Below, in pieces: positions 48,338 through 56,634 of a stretch of 64,000 bases of DNA. Made by a program: the position numbers and the translations under genes. Source of the stretch: Polynucleobacter parvulilacunae. Lineage in GTDB: Bacteria; Pseudomonadota; Gammaproteobacteria; Burkholderiales; Burkholderiaceae. A model generated the notes under the pieces. The model saw nothing but the letters and a program-made list of their open reading frames with translations. It did not search any database and was not told the DNA's origin. The stretch spans positions 1 to 64,000 of the forward strand of contig NZ_JACVPW010000003.1 of the NCBI RefSeq assembly GCF_018881715.1, written 5' to 3'. The first letter of the stretch is position 1, and every line of letters starts with the position of its first letter.

Positions 48338-49114
48338 ATGTCCACATTAAAAGGTAAAACTGCGCTAGTAACCGGCTCTACCAGCGGTATTGGTTTGGGA
48401 ATGGCTATTGCATTGGCAAAGCAGGGCGTCAATATTATGGTCAATGGTTTTGGTGAGAAAGATGAAGCCATCACCAAAATTAAAGCCTGTGGAGTAGAAG
48501 TTGATTATCACAGTGCAGACATGAGCAAGCCGGCTGAAATTGAAGATCTCATCAAGCAAACAGAAAAACGCTTTGGCTCTCTGGATATATTAATCAACAA
48601 TGCTGGCATTCAATACACCGCAAACATTGAAGAGTTTCCAACCGATAAATGGGACGCCATCATTGCTATTAATTTGAGTTCAGCATTCCATACAACGCAT
48701 CACGCATTGCCTGGTATGAAAAAGCGTAACTGGGGACGTATTATTAATATCGCCTCAGTACATGGCTTGGTTGCGTCTACCCAGAAAGCCGCCTACGTTG
48801 CTGCTAAGCATGGCATCGTCGGACTTACTAAAGTGACTGCGCTTGAAAATGCACGCACAGGGATTACTTGCAACGCAATTTGCCCAGGTTGGGTGTTAAC
48901 CCCGCTAGTTCAAAAACAAGTGGATGCTCGTGCGGAGCGTGAAGGCATCTCCAATGAAGCTGCTAAAACAGCATTGGTTTCTGAAAAGCAGCCATCAGGT
49001 GAATTTGTCAGCCCAGAACAGTTGGCAGCCTTGGCTGTATTTCTTTGTGGGCCAGATGCTTCTGAAGTTCGCGGCGTCGCTTGGAATATGGATGGCGGTT
49101 GGACGGCTCAATAA
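48338..49114 (+). CDS. 3-hydroxybutyrate dehydrogenase
   Basis: 258 residues, short-chain dehydrogenase. GSTSGIGLGMA (cofactor) at residues 13-23, NNAG at 87-90, catalytic Ser140, Tyr153 and Lys157. The C-terminal end (VRGVAWNMDGGWTAQ) and the NAD-type motif match bacterial 3-hydroxybutyrate dehydrogenases, which interconvert 3-hydroxybutyrate and acetoacetate in PHB degradation. Related SDRs of other specificity cannot be fully excluded. It follows the structured intergenic region. Confidence 0.88.
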   Translation: MSTLKGKTALVTGSTSGIGLGMAIALAKQGVNIMVNGFGEKDEAITKIKACGVEVDYHSADMSKPAEIEDLIKQTEKRFGSLDILINNAGIQYTANIEEFPTDKWDAIIAINLSSAFHTTHHALPGMKKRNWGRIINIASVHGLVASTQKAAYVAAKHGIVGLTKVTALENARTGITCNAICPGWVLTPLVQKQVDARAEREGISNEAAKTALVSEKQPSGEFVSPEQLAALAVFLCGPDASEVRGVAWNMDGGWTAQ

Positions 49115-49138
49115 ATCGTAGTGGGCACCATTAAACTC

Positions 49139-49164
49139 ATGCCGGCAAGGACCTTTGCCGGCAT
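49139..49164 (+). terminator. Intrinsic terminator after 3-hydroxybutyrate dehydrogenase
   Basis: Ten-bp stem ATGCCGGCAA / TTGCCGGCAT with a 6-base loop followed by TTTT. Well formed. Confidence 0.85.
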
Positions 49165-49252
49165 TTTCCTTGGCTCAAACAAAAACCCCAGAATAGTCTA
49201 TAGTTATCGAAAATTAAGCGAACTTTGCTTGATGTAATTAAAAGGAATACAC

Positions 49253-49831
49253 ATGGAACATACCTTACCTCAGCTGCCTTATGCGCTTGATGCATTGGCC
49301 CCATATATCTCTAAAGAGACCTTGGAGTATCACTATGGCAAGCACCATCAGACTTATGTTACTAATTTGAATAATTTAATCAAAGGTACTGAGTTTGAAA
49401 ATGCCTCACTTGAGGATATCGTTAAAAAATCTGCAGGTGGTGTTTTTAATAATGCTGCACAGGTTTGGAACCATACTTTTTATTGGTTTGGAATGAAGCC
49501 AAATGGCGGTGGCGTACCTACCGGTCCTTTGGCCGATGCTATTAACGCTAAGTGGGGTTCATTTGATAAGTTCAAAGAAGAATTTACAAAGTGTGCCGTA
49601 GGAACCTTTGGTTCAGGCTGGGCTTGGTTGGTAAAAAAGGCGGATGGTAGTCTCGATCTAGTTTCTACTAGTAATGCTGCAACTCCACTTACTACTGATG
49701 CTAAAGCGCTGTTGACATGCGACGTATGGGAGCATGCTTACTATATTGATACTCGCAATGCACGTCCAAAATACTTGGAAAACTTTTGGAATTTGGTTAA
49801 CTGGGATTTTGCCAGTCAAAATTTTGCTTAA
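49253..49831 (+). CDS. sodB: Superoxide dismutase, Fe-type
   Basis: 192 residues. Metal ligands His27, His74, Asp157 and His161 are all present, and Gln70 in NNAAQVWNH is the iron-type residue (manganese enzymes have it elsewhere). Converts superoxide to peroxide in the cytoplasm. It belongs to an area with rubrerythrin, rubredoxin and oxyR genes to the right, though the next gene is a membrane protein. Good ribosome site AAAGGA. Confidence 0.95.
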   Translation: MEHTLPQLPYALDALAPYISKETLEYHYGKHHQTYVTNLNNLIKGTEFENASLEDIVKKSAGGVFNNAAQVWNHTFYWFGMKPNGGGVPTGPLADAINAKWGSFDKFKEEFTKCAVGTFGSGWAWLVKKADGSLDLVSTSNAATPLTTDAKALLTCDVWEHAYYIDTRNARPKYLENFWNLVNWDFASQNFA

Positions 49832-49859
49832 TTCAATTGTTAATGCTTAGGAAAACTAT

Positions 49860-50453
49860 ATGACTTCAATCTTGACCTCTTTAGGGCGTACCATATTTGC
49901 GGGTTTTGTCCTCCTCGCTCTCATCATCTTGGCTTTAGGTGGTAACTTTAGTTCTGCTGAACTCCCATTCATTTTCCGCTGGTTGCACGTGATGTTCGGT
50001 GTAATGTGGATTGGTTTGCTCTGGTACTTCAACTTTGTGCAAATTCCTTCCATGCCAAAGATTCCTGATGAGCAAAAGCCTGCAATTGGTAAAGTAATTG
50101 CTCCAACAGCTTTGTTCTGGTTCCGTTATGCAGCGTTGTTTACTGTTGTGACTGGTTTGATTGTTGCCGGATTAAATGGTTACTTGCATCAGGCTTTCAC
50201 ATTGCAGGCTCCGTTCCGCGCAATTGGTTTAGGCATGTGGATTGCTTTGGTAATGGCTTTCAACGTTTGGTTCATCATTTGGCCAAATCAAAAGCGCGCT
50301 CTTGGTATCGTTGCTGTTGAAGCTGACGTAAAAGCAAAATCTGCTCGCGTTGCAATGTTGACATCCCGTTTGAACACATTGTTATCTGTACCAATGTTGT
50401 TCTTGATGGTTGCTCAATCACACAACACTACATGGTTTGTGATCGTTTCTTAA
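49860..50453 (+). CDS. PuuD-like membrane protein lacking the cytochrome domain
   Basis: 197 residues, about five membrane helices. RWLHVMFGVMWIGLLWYFNFVQIPSM at residues 40-65 is the hallmark segment of the PuuD urate hydroxylase membrane part. Full PuuD has a C-terminal cytochrome c domain; here the protein ends after the last helix with no CxxCH. Role unknown; the histidine could bind heme. It follows sodB by 28 bases and is closed by a strong terminator. Confidence 0.7.
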   Translation: MTSILTSLGRTIFAGFVLLALIILALGGNFSSAELPFIFRWLHVMFGVMWIGLLWYFNFVQIPSMPKIPDEQKPAIGKVIAPTALFWFRYAALFTVVTGLIVAGLNGYLHQAFTLQAPFRAIGLGMWIALVMAFNVWFIIWPNQKRALGIVAVEADVKAKSARVAMLTSRLNTLLSVPMLFLMVAQSHNTTWFVIVS

Positions 50454-50472
50454 TCACTACTAGCTTTATGCT

Positions 50473-50499
50473 AAAAAGGCCCGCAATGCGGGCCTTTTT
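50473..50499 (+). terminator. Intrinsic terminator
   Basis: Twelve-bp stem AAAAAGGCCCGC / GCGGGCCTTTTT with a three-base AAT loop; closes the sodB-PuuD-like unit and, on the other strand, the rubredoxin reductase transcript. Confidence 0.92.
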
Positions 50500-50530
50500 A
50501 TTTGCTCAATTGAATCGTGCCTAAGAGAAT

Positions 50531-51715
50531 TTAAGCCAAAATAGCTGGCAGCTCCTTGGTGAGGGCGCCGCGTTGTGCGGTAGCTGTTCCCATGAGTACA
50601 AAGCCCAGCAACTTTCCGTCTGCTGACTCAAAGCGAGCTTCTAGGCCGCCCTCGATGGGGGTTGTGGTCCATGTGCCTTCAGTGCCTTTGGCTGGTGGGG
50701 AAACAATGGTAGCTAAGGCAGGAGTTTTCACCATCACCGGCATGGCTGGGTAGGTAAGCGCAGTTGTTTGTCCGATTAAGGTTGGCGCCAATGCTCTTGC
50801 TGCTTGCATGATGGGCATTACATAAGGCAAGACCAAGCCATCAACTTCGGCGCAATCACCGATTGCAAAGATATTCTTAATGTTGGTTTCGAGTTCGCGG
50901 TTTACCTGAATCCCAATACCGGTATTAATACCAGTAGCTTTTGCTAATTCCAGTCTTGGCTTTAGACCAACAGCAGATAAAAATACGTCACAAGAAATAG
51001 TGCTGGAATTTGCCAAGGTAACTTGCAGGGATTCTCCCTGACGATCAATCGCTTGTACGGTTGTGGCGAGATGCCAGTTCACACCTGCAGCACTTAATTT
51101 AGATTGCAGTTCAAGTGCTGCTGCTTCAGGCAAAAGGCGACCAAGAGCCTGTGGGGCAAGGTCAATCACATCAACGGCATAGCCACCCAATACAAGGTCG
51201 TTAGCAAATTCACATCCAATAAGACCTGCACCTAGGATTGCAACTCTCTTTTTCCCAATAATGGCTGAGCGGAAACGTGCATAGTCGTCAAGATCATTGA
51301 CGGTGATGACTTCATTAGCAGCGTTACCCTGAAGTGGCAAACGAATCTGATCTGCACCCAAAGCCATAACTAATTTGTCATAAGACACTGGGCCTTTGCT
51401 GGTTTGGATAACTTGAGACTTAGAGTCAATCGAGTTCACTTCACATTCACCGAGGATGGTCATCTCGAGTTGAGTTGCCATGCCATCAGCTGGAGTGGAG
51501 ATTAATTGTGCCGCCTCTTTCTTGCTAGCAAGAGCAGTGGAGAGCATTGGTTTGGAGTAAAAATAACCAGGTTCTTTTGTGACTAAAGTAATTGGAACTG
51601 TTTTATCCAGCTTGCGGATTTCACGCACGACTGTATAGCCAGCCAATCCGCTGCCAATAATGACAATTGCGGATTGGGATTGAGGGTTAGTGTGATCCAA
51701 AGCTGGGCTCTCCAA
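50531..51715 (-). CDS. NAD(P)H:rubredoxin reductase-type FAD protein
   Basis: 394 residues. FAD-binding IIGSGLAGYTVVREI at the N-terminus, NAD-binding ILGAGLIGCEFAN near residue 158, and NIFAIGDCAEVDGLVLPY near residue 280. Rubredoxin reductases pass electrons from NAD(P)H to rubredoxin; a rubredoxin gene is 53 bases upstream on the same strand, supporting this over other FAD oxidoreductases. Part of a probable peroxide-reducing set. Confidence 0.85.
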   Translation of the reverse strand: MESPALDHTNPQSQSAIVIIGSGLAGYTVVREIRKLDKTVPITLVTKEPGYFYSKPMLSTALASKKEAAQLISTPADGMATQLEMTILGECEVNSIDSKSQVIQTSKGPVSYDKLVMALGADQIRLPLQGNAANEVITVNDLDDYARFRSAIIGKKRVAILGAGLIGCEFANDLVLGGYAVDVIDLAPQALGRLLPEAAALELQSKLSAAGVNWHLATTVQAIDRQGESLQVTLANSSTISCDVFLSAVGLKPRLELAKATGINTGIGIQVNRELETNIKNIFAIGDCAEVDGLVLPYVMPIMQAARALAPTLIGQTTALTYPAMPVMVKTPALATIVSPPAKGTEGTWTTTPIEGGLEARFESADGKLLGFVLMGTATAQRGALTKELPAILA

Positions 51716-51768
51716 AATGGCGAAAGGGTAAAAGAAGTAAAAGTGTTAAAAAAGGGTGACTTGTAGCT

Positions 51769-51936
51769 TTAGCTTATCTGAACCATTTCAAAGTCGGCTT
51801 TTGCGACACCACAGTCGGGACATTCCCAGTCTTCCGGTACATCCGCCCAGAGCGTTCCAGCAGGAATGCCATCTTCCGGAATACCCTTTGCTTCATCATA
51901 AATATAGCCACATACGATGCATTGATAAGATTTCAT
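51769..51936 (-). CDS. Rubredoxin
   Basis: A 55-residue protein starting [18 protein letters not shown] and ending ...[17 protein letters not shown]. The Fe site is CxxCG at Cys6/Cys9 and CPxCG at Cys39/Cys42; the aromatic/acidic pattern ([25 protein letters not shown]) is standard. It is shorter than common ORF cut-offs. It accepts electrons from the reductase downstream and probably gives them to rubrerythrin, encoded 61 bases upstream. Confidence 0.95.
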   Translation of the reverse strand: MKSYQCIVCGYIYDEAKGIPEDGIPAGTLWADVPEDWECPDCGVAKADFEMVQIS

Positions 51937-51997
51937 ATTAATTCCTTAAATAGTTCATTGATTTTAAATTTAATTTCTAATTCTTTCTGGAGCGCAC

Positions 51998-52483
51998 TTA
52001 TTGAGCAGCAAAAACCTTGGCTTTTTCCAAAGCCTGCTTGTAATGGTTGGCATGACGCTCTTCCACTTTTGCTAAGGCGGCGAAGCGTTTCGCTGCTTTA
52101 GTCAATACAGCCTTAAATTGCTCGGCATGCTCTTTGGACTCTGCAATTTGCTCATCAATTTCCTGCACGGCAGTATCATTACCTTCTGCTTCAGCTGTTT
52201 TACGAAACGATGGGTACATCTCGGTGTACTCATAAGTCTCACCTTCAATAGCAATCTCTAATGCGCGTGCAGGAGTAATGGTGCCAGCAGGGTAGAGCAA
52301 ATCTAAGTGGCCAAAAGCGTGCATCACTTCTTGATCGGCAGTCGCTTCGAAAATCTTTGCGGTTTCTTCGTCGCCAGCAGCGCGCGCTAATTTTGCAAAG
52401 TAACGATACTTAATGTGGGCCATGGATTCACCAGCAAAAGCGGATTCCAAGTTATGAATAGTTTTGATTTCTGGACGGGACAT
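51998..52483 (-). CDS. Rubrerythrin (diiron domain only)
   Basis: I use the ATG at 52483 (MSRPEIKTIHN), because AAAGGA is six bases upstream; the open frame runs 20 codons further without support. 161 residues. Diiron ligands are E19, E52-x2-H55, E80 or E83, E115/E118 and E141-x2-H144. It lacks the C-terminal rubredoxin domain of classical rubrerythrin, which the separate rubredoxin gene 61 bases downstream can replace. Reduces hydrogen peroxide in the cytoplasm. Divergent from oxyR. Confidence 0.92.
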   Translation of the reverse strand: MSRPEIKTIHNLESAFAGESMAHIKYRYFAKLARAAGDEETAKIFEATADQEVMHAFGHLDLLYPAGTITPARALEIAIEGETYEYTEMYPSFRKTAEAEGNDTAVQEIDEQIAESKEHAEQFKAVLTKAAKRFAALAKVEERHANHYKQALEKAKVFAAQ

Positions 52484-52591
52484 TTTGATTCCTTTATTTA
52501 GTCTTACAGTTTGTTGAGTCCTCTTTACTGCATTCTCAACCATGTACCCAGTGTGCGCCTTATTTATTTATCAGTCCAATGAATCATTATG

Positions 52592-52606
52592 ATAGTATTT
52601 ATCTAA
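52592..52606. promoter_or_regulatory. Possible OxyR half site
   Basis: ATAGTATTTATCTAA resembles the OxyR unit ATAGnTnnnAnCTAT (about two mismatches). A weaker ATAATGG copy lies seven bases further. It is 22 bases before the oxyR start and about 110 from the rubrerythrin start. Confidence 0.35.
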
Positions 52607-52627
52607 TTATTCGATAATGGAGTCGTA

Positions 52628-53533
52628 ATGGCCTATTTACCGTCCTTAAGGCAGCTGGGGTATTTCGTAGCTTTGGCTAAAGAGCTCAATTTCACGCGAG
52701 CGGCGCAAGCCTGTTTCGTTGGGCAGTCCACCCTGAGTGCGGGTCTAAAAGAGCTGGAGGATGCCCTAGGCATTCATTTGGTAGAGCGTGATCGTCAGAA
52801 TGTATCCATTACTCCGATTGGATTGGAGGTGCTTGAGCGCGCAAAGTTGATCTTAGCGGCATCTCAAGATTTGGTGGAGTATGCAGGCGCAACTGGTAAG
52901 CCTATGACTGCCACGATACGTTTAGGTGTTATTCCAACCATTGCACCATTTTTATTGCCAACAGTGTTGCCAGAAATTCGTAGACGTTTTCCGGAGTTGA
53001 AAGTGACTCTACGAGAAGACCTCACTGCAAATTTGCTGTCTAGATTAGCCGAGCACAAATTAGATTTTGCATTGATTGCGCTGCCATATGACGTGGATGG
53101 TCTTCTGGTTCAAGAATTATTTGACGATCATTTTTGGTTGGTTGCTAAAGAGGGTGATCCTGCATTGAAGGGTAAAGAGGTAACCTTGCCGGCCAAGATG
53201 GCGGAACGACTTTTGTTGTTAGAGGAGGGGCACTGCTTAAGGGAGCATAGTTTGCAGGCCTGTAAGCGCGCCGATATTCGTAAGGCGGAAGGCTTGGAGG
53301 CAACTAGTTTGTTGACCTTATTGCAAATGGTCGAGTCCGGTCTCGGGATTGCCTTGCTTCCGGGCATGGCAGTGAAAAGTAGTCTATTAAATAACTCTGA
53401 ATTGGTTGCAAAGGAGTTGGCTGCGCCAGCCCCTAAAAGAGTAATCGCCTTGGTTGCGCGCCCATCCACTGCGCACACACAAGAATTCAATGCACTGGCT
53501 GATTGCATACGCGAGCAATTTGGTGCAACTTAA
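52628..53533 (+). CDS. oxyR: LysR-type regulator OxyR
   Basis: 301 residues. Helix-turn-helix at residues 5-63 (LRQLGYFVALAKELNFTRAAQACFVGQSTLSAGLKELEDALG split here into pieces). The redox pair Cys203 and Cys212 in GHCLREHSLQAC has exactly the spacing of E. coli Cys199/Cys208, which form a disulfide on peroxide exposure. Activates peroxide-defence genes. It is divergent from rubrerythrin, a probable target. Confidence 0.94.
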   Translation: MAYLPSLRQLGYFVALAKELNFTRAAQACFVGQSTLSAGLKELEDALGIHLVERDRQNVSITPIGLEVLERAKLILAASQDLVEYAGATGKPMTATIRLGVIPTIAPFLLPTVLPEIRRRFPELKVTLREDLTANLLSRLAEHKLDFALIALPYDVDGLLVQELFDDHFWLVAKEGDPALKGKEVTLPAKMAERLLLLEEGHCLREHSLQACKRADIRKAEGLEATSLLTLLQMVESGLGIALLPGMAVKSSLLNNSELVAKELAAPAPKRVIALVARPSTAHTQEFNALADCIREQFGAT

Positions 53534-53617
53534 TCTCGTTTAATTAGTGACCAGCAAAATTTAGCAATCCTTGTTAAAGTCATCCACCTTATTAATAACT
53601 TACATCAAAGGCAGCAA

Positions 53618-54724
53618 ATGTCAGGCAAAGAAATTATGTTCACTCCGGTAAGCCTTGGGTCCATCCAATTAAAAAATCGTTTGGTAATGGCGCCGCTCAC
53701 TAGAATGCGTGCGGTTGAGGGTGATATACCGAATCCATTGGCAAAGACCTATTACGCGCAACGTGCGAGTGCTGGATTGATTATTACTGAGGCTACGCAA
53801 ATTTCTCCTTTAGGTAAAGGTTACCCAGCCACTCCTGGTATTTATTCTCCTGAGCAAACTGCGGCCTGGAAAGAGATTGTGCAAGCAGTTCATGCCAAAG
53901 GTGGTTCGATTGTTGCGCAGTTATGGCACGTCGGCCGTATTTCACACTCCTCTTTACATCCAGAGCAGGGTGCACCAGAGGCACCTTCAGCGATTGCCGC
54001 GGCAGGCCAAACCTATGGTGCAGATTGGAAACTGCATGACTACGAAACGCCAACAGCAATGACAACAGCAGATATTGCTCGTTTACTTAAAGAGTTTGAG
54101 GCGGCCGCTCAAAATGCCAAGGCTGCTGGTTTTGACGGTATTGAGATTCACTCAGCGAATGGCTACCTATTAGATCAGTTCTTGCAAGATAAAACCAATC
54201 AACGTACTGATGAATATGGTGGCTCAATTGAGAATCGTCTTCGTTTACTAGGCCAAGTCATTGAGGCAGTTAGCAGAGTGTTTCCAAGCGATAAAGTTGG
54301 CGTGCGTCTTTCACCTTATGGCACCTTTAACGATATGGGTGATAGCGATCCAGTAGCATTGTTTACTGCTGCAATTGCGAAGCTCAATGGCTATAACTTA
54401 GCTTATGTTCATATGATTGAGCCTCGCTCAACGAGCGCTGGTGGTGGCGATCAAGTGTTGGAAGATGCTCCAATTACCTCGGAGATGTTCCGTTCTGCGT
54501 ATCAAGGCAAATTCATTACTGCTGGTGGCTATGACCAGGTCATGGGCGAGAAGGTCTTGGAGGAAGGTTTAGCGGATGCGGTGGCCTATGGCCGAATCTA
54601 TATTGCAAATCCAGATTTGGCAGAAAGATTTCAGCAGGGTGCCGCTCTTAATCCGTATAACCGTGCTACGTTCTATGGCGGCCAGGAAGTGGGTTATACA
54701 GACTACCCAACTCTTGCAGATTAA
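53618..54724 (+). CDS. nemA: Old Yellow Enzyme-family alkene reductase
   Basis: 368 residues, FMN-dependent TIM barrel. MFTPVSLGSIQLKNRLVMAPLTRMRA at the start, QLWHVGRISHSS with conserved W and H, the FMN/substrate pair HSANGYLLDQFLQDKTNQRTDEYGGSIENR (cut) and YTDYPTL at the end. Reduces activated C=C bonds of electrophiles such as N-ethylmaleimide; the symbol is by similarity. Detoxification beside oxyR fits. Confidence 0.9.
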   Translation: MSGKEIMFTPVSLGSIQLKNRLVMAPLTRMRAVEGDIPNPLAKTYYAQRASAGLIITEATQISPLGKGYPATPGIYSPEQTAAWKEIVQAVHAKGGSIVAQLWHVGRISHSSLHPEQGAPEAPSAIAAAGQTYGADWKLHDYETPTAMTTADIARLLKEFEAAAQNAKAAGFDGIEIHSANGYLLDQFLQDKTNQRTDEYGGSIENRLRLLGQVIEAVSRVFPSDKVGVRLSPYGTFNDMGDSDPVALFTAAIAKLNGYNLAYVHMIEPRSTSAGGGDQVLEDAPITSEMFRSAYQGKFITAGGYDQVMGEKVLEEGLADAVAYGRIYIANPDLAERFQQGAALNPYNRATFYGGQEVGYTDYPTLAD

Positions 54725-54757
54725 ATTGGGAGCAGATTAAATATTTGGTAGTGATTG

Positions 54758-54790
54758 ATAAAACCCGCTTCTTAACTAGGCGGGTTTTAT
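54758..54790 (+). terminator. Intrinsic terminator after nemA
   Basis: Eleven-bp stem ATAAAACCCGC / GCGGGTTTTAT with an 11-base loop, followed by T-rich sequence. It overlaps the last codons of the small minus-strand gene, which it may also serve. Confidence 0.85.
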
Positions 54791-54963
54791 TTTTTGTCTT
54801 CGGGATCTTTTAATAGATCGTATTGGTTGGCTACAAGCAATAAAGCAAGAGATGCGCAGCCCATAGCAAAAAATTGCCACTGGTGCAGCATGGCAGTTCC
54901 CACCACAGTCATCAAGACTGTCCAGCCTATTGCCATTTTGGCTTTTTTAGATAATGGCTTCAT
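54787..54963 (-). CDS. Small two-helix membrane protein
   Basis: 58 residues beginning MKPLSKKAKMAIGWTVLMTV and ending DLLKDPEDKK, with two hydrophobic segments (MAIGWTVLMTVVGTAML and FFAMGCASLALLLVAN). GGAG lies about 9 bases before the ATG. It follows the cytochrome b gene by 23 bases on the same strand, so it may be an accessory. No family known to me; too short for standard ORF calling. The nemA terminator covers its stop region. Confidence 0.6.
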   Translation of the reverse strand: MKPLSKKAKMAIGWTVLMTVVGTAMLHQWQFFAMGCASLALLLVANQYDLLKDPEDKK

Positions 54964-54986
54964 GTAGTTATGGCTCCAACTTCAGT

Positions 54987-55523
54987 TTAAACATTCGCTT
55001 TATTTAGCATACGACGCAGTGTATCGTCTTTTATAACGTAATGTTGCCACAGGCCTGCCAAGGCATGAATACCAATTAAAAAATAGAGTGAGTTTCCTAG
55101 AAACTCATGAATGCCCTCAACCATTTTTTTCATCTCTAGATTAGGAGTGAGTAGCTGAGGCCATACCAAGCCAAAGAAGTGGATTTCTTTTCCGCCATAC
55201 TGAAAGTAGAGGATGCCAAAGATTGGGGATATCAAGAGTAGGGTATACAGCAGCCAATGCATTGCCTTGGCTAGGGAAACAAATAGCGGTTTTGGATTTG
55301 TTGGTTGTGGGACGCCATAAATGAAGCGAATCATCAGACGAAGGGCCATGGCTATAAATATGAGCTGTCCAATGACGCCATGAATGGATTTGCATAGCTC
55401 TCGCGGCTCACTTCCTTTGGGAAATTGCCCTTTAAGTTCTATAACTACAAAGGCAGCCACCACGAGGAGCGCAACAAGCCAATGGAAGAAGATGGATGCT
55501 GGATGATATTTAGTTTTCGACAT
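54987..55523 (-). CDS. Cytochrome b561-type membrane protein
   Basis: 178 residues, four helices with paired heme-ligand histidines: YHPASIFFHWLVALLVVAAF (His near 14), CKSIHGVIGQLIFIAM (His near 48), MHWLLYTLLL (His near 88) and IGIHALAGLWQHYVIKDD (His). Likely transfers electrons to or from quinone and has been linked to superoxide oxidation in E. coli CybB. A strong Fur box precedes it, indicating iron control. Confidence 0.88.
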   Translation of the reverse strand: MSKTKYHPASIFFHWLVALLVVAAFVVIELKGQFPKGSEPRELCKSIHGVIGQLIFIAMALRLMIRFIYGVPQPTNPKPLFVSLAKAMHWLLYTLLLISPIFGILYFQYGGKEIHFFGLVWPQLLTPNLEMKKMVEGIHEFLGNSLYFLIGIHALAGLWQHYVIKDDTLRRMLNKANV

Positions 55524-55553
55524 ATTGACTAAGTATTAATGAGACTCATCATA

Positions 55554-55572
55554 AATGATAATGAATCTCATT
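55554..55572. promoter_or_regulatory. Fur box
   Basis: AATGATAATGAATCTCATT matches the Fur consensus AATGATAATnATTATCATT at 16 of the 18 defined positions. It lies 31 bases upstream of the cytochrome b gene. A second, weaker copy overlaps to its left (around 55539-55557). Confidence 0.7.
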
Positions 55573-55590
55573 AACATTAGTAATACTAGG

Positions 55591-55618
55591 GCTAATCCCC
55601 TAAAAAAAGGGGTTTAGC
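55591..55618 (-). terminator. Possible stem-loop terminator
   Basis: A ten-bp stem with one mismatch, GCTAAACCCC / GGGGATTAGC on the minus strand, and a T-rich 8-base loop, right after the stop of the 63-residue gene. No U-run follows, so efficiency is doubtful. Confidence 0.45.
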
Positions 55619-55810
55619 TCAGTTGTTGAGTCTTGCTTTGGCGCTAAGTTCGCTTGCTAAGCCGCGCTTATCGATTTGAGAGAGTCTGAGGGCTTCCACC
55701 TCAAAATCGAGTTGTCCAGGATGAAATTCTTCATCATTCTGGAGGTGGATGACATAGGTCCAGACTAGCTCGCGACCACGATTTTTAAAGACATCAACTA
55801 AACGTTTCAT
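55619..55810 (-). CDS. Small conserved-looking protein of unknown function
   Basis: 63 residues, soluble: MKRLVDVFKNRGRELVWTYV starts it and the last 30 residues are charged and helical (LRLSQIDKRGLASELSAKARLNN). A ribosome-site-like AAAGGCGG lies 5-6 bases upstream. It sits between the Fur-box region and the bestrophin-like gene. No recognised domain; real but function unknown. Confidence 0.65.
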   Translation of the reverse strand: MKRLVDVFKNRGRELVWTYVIHLQNDEEFHPGQLDFEVEALRLSQIDKRGLASELSAKARLNN

Positions 55811-55833
55811 CTGGGCCGCCTTTACGGTGAAGC

Positions 55834-56634
55834 TTATTTATTGCCGTTGGATGGACTGCTTGCGCTCACCTGTTGAGTTAAGTTATTTTTTAATGCAACC
55901 AAGTTTCTGGCTTCAATGCGAATGACTCCACCTCTTGGGCTATCAATATCAGCGATCAAGAAGAAGGAGACTGAAATGACAAAAGGAAAGATCATGAACA
56001 AGGCGATGTTCTTCTCGAAATTACGAGCGCCAAATCCGACTAGAAGATTGGCGCAAATAGCGATTGCAGCCATCAGCGCCCATGCGGTAAGGGGAATGCG
56101 GTTCCACCAGGCAGCCTGAACATAGCCCTGAGAATTTAAGACGTCATTCATGCCCGAGGCGACTAGTGCCATAGCGGGAGTGGATTGCGTTTTAACGGAT
56201 GGAAGAATTTCATTCCAAAGTGCATTCTGGAGTTGATCTGTTTTACTGCGAATTTCTTGGATCTTTTCTGGAGTCTGTTTGGAGTAAAACAAAATACGTT
56301 GATCTATATACTGCATAAGCAATTCTTTGGTTGCTGCTGAAGCTTTTGGAGGCAGTAGATCGGCCCTTAAGAATTCAGTGCCAATGGCATTTGCTTCACC
56401 TTCCTCAAATATCTCGCGTTGATCATGGCGATTAATCGCCATGGAGAAGGTAAAGCCAATGATTAAGGCTAATAAGGTCAGGGTTGCAGTCTGAATGATG
56501 CCAAGGTCTTGAGAAGTCTCCGTATCTTTAGTGCGGTAACGACTGAGTACGGCATGACCAAACCAAACAGCAGCAGCAAATGCTAGGAATGAAATCCCAA
56601 ATACAGCAAGAGGGTGGTTTAAGAGGTGGAAAAT
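55834..56634 (-). CDS. Bestrophin-like (DUF4239) membrane protein, probable ATT start
   Basis: The ATG at 56442 would begin inside a membrane helix. Reading upstream in the same frame gives FHLLNHPLAVFGISFLAF... with two more helices and no ATG, GTG or TTG, until the lldD stop. The likely start is ATT at 56634, directly after that stop, with AGGA nine bases upstream. That gives 266 residues with four hydrophobic segments (first pair in the upstream extension, IPLTAWALMAAIAICANLLVGF, and ALFMIFPFVISVSFFLI). Family proteins resemble bestrophin channels; function unknown. Alternatives: readthrough fusion with lldD, a mutated start, or a truncated protein from 56442. Confidence 0.75.
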   Translation of the reverse strand: MFHLLNHPLAVFGISFLAFAAAVWFGHAVLSRYRTKDTETSQDLGIIQTATLTLLALIIGFTFSMAINRHDQREIFEEGEANAIGTEFLRADLLPPKASAATKELLMQYIDQRILFYSKQTPEKIQEIRSKTDQLQNALWNEILPSVKTQSTPAMALVASGMNDVLNSQGYVQAAWWNRIPLTAWALMAAIAICANLLVGFGARNFEKNIALFMIFPFVISVSFFLIADIDSPRGGVIRIEARNLVALKNNLTQQVSASSPSNGNK

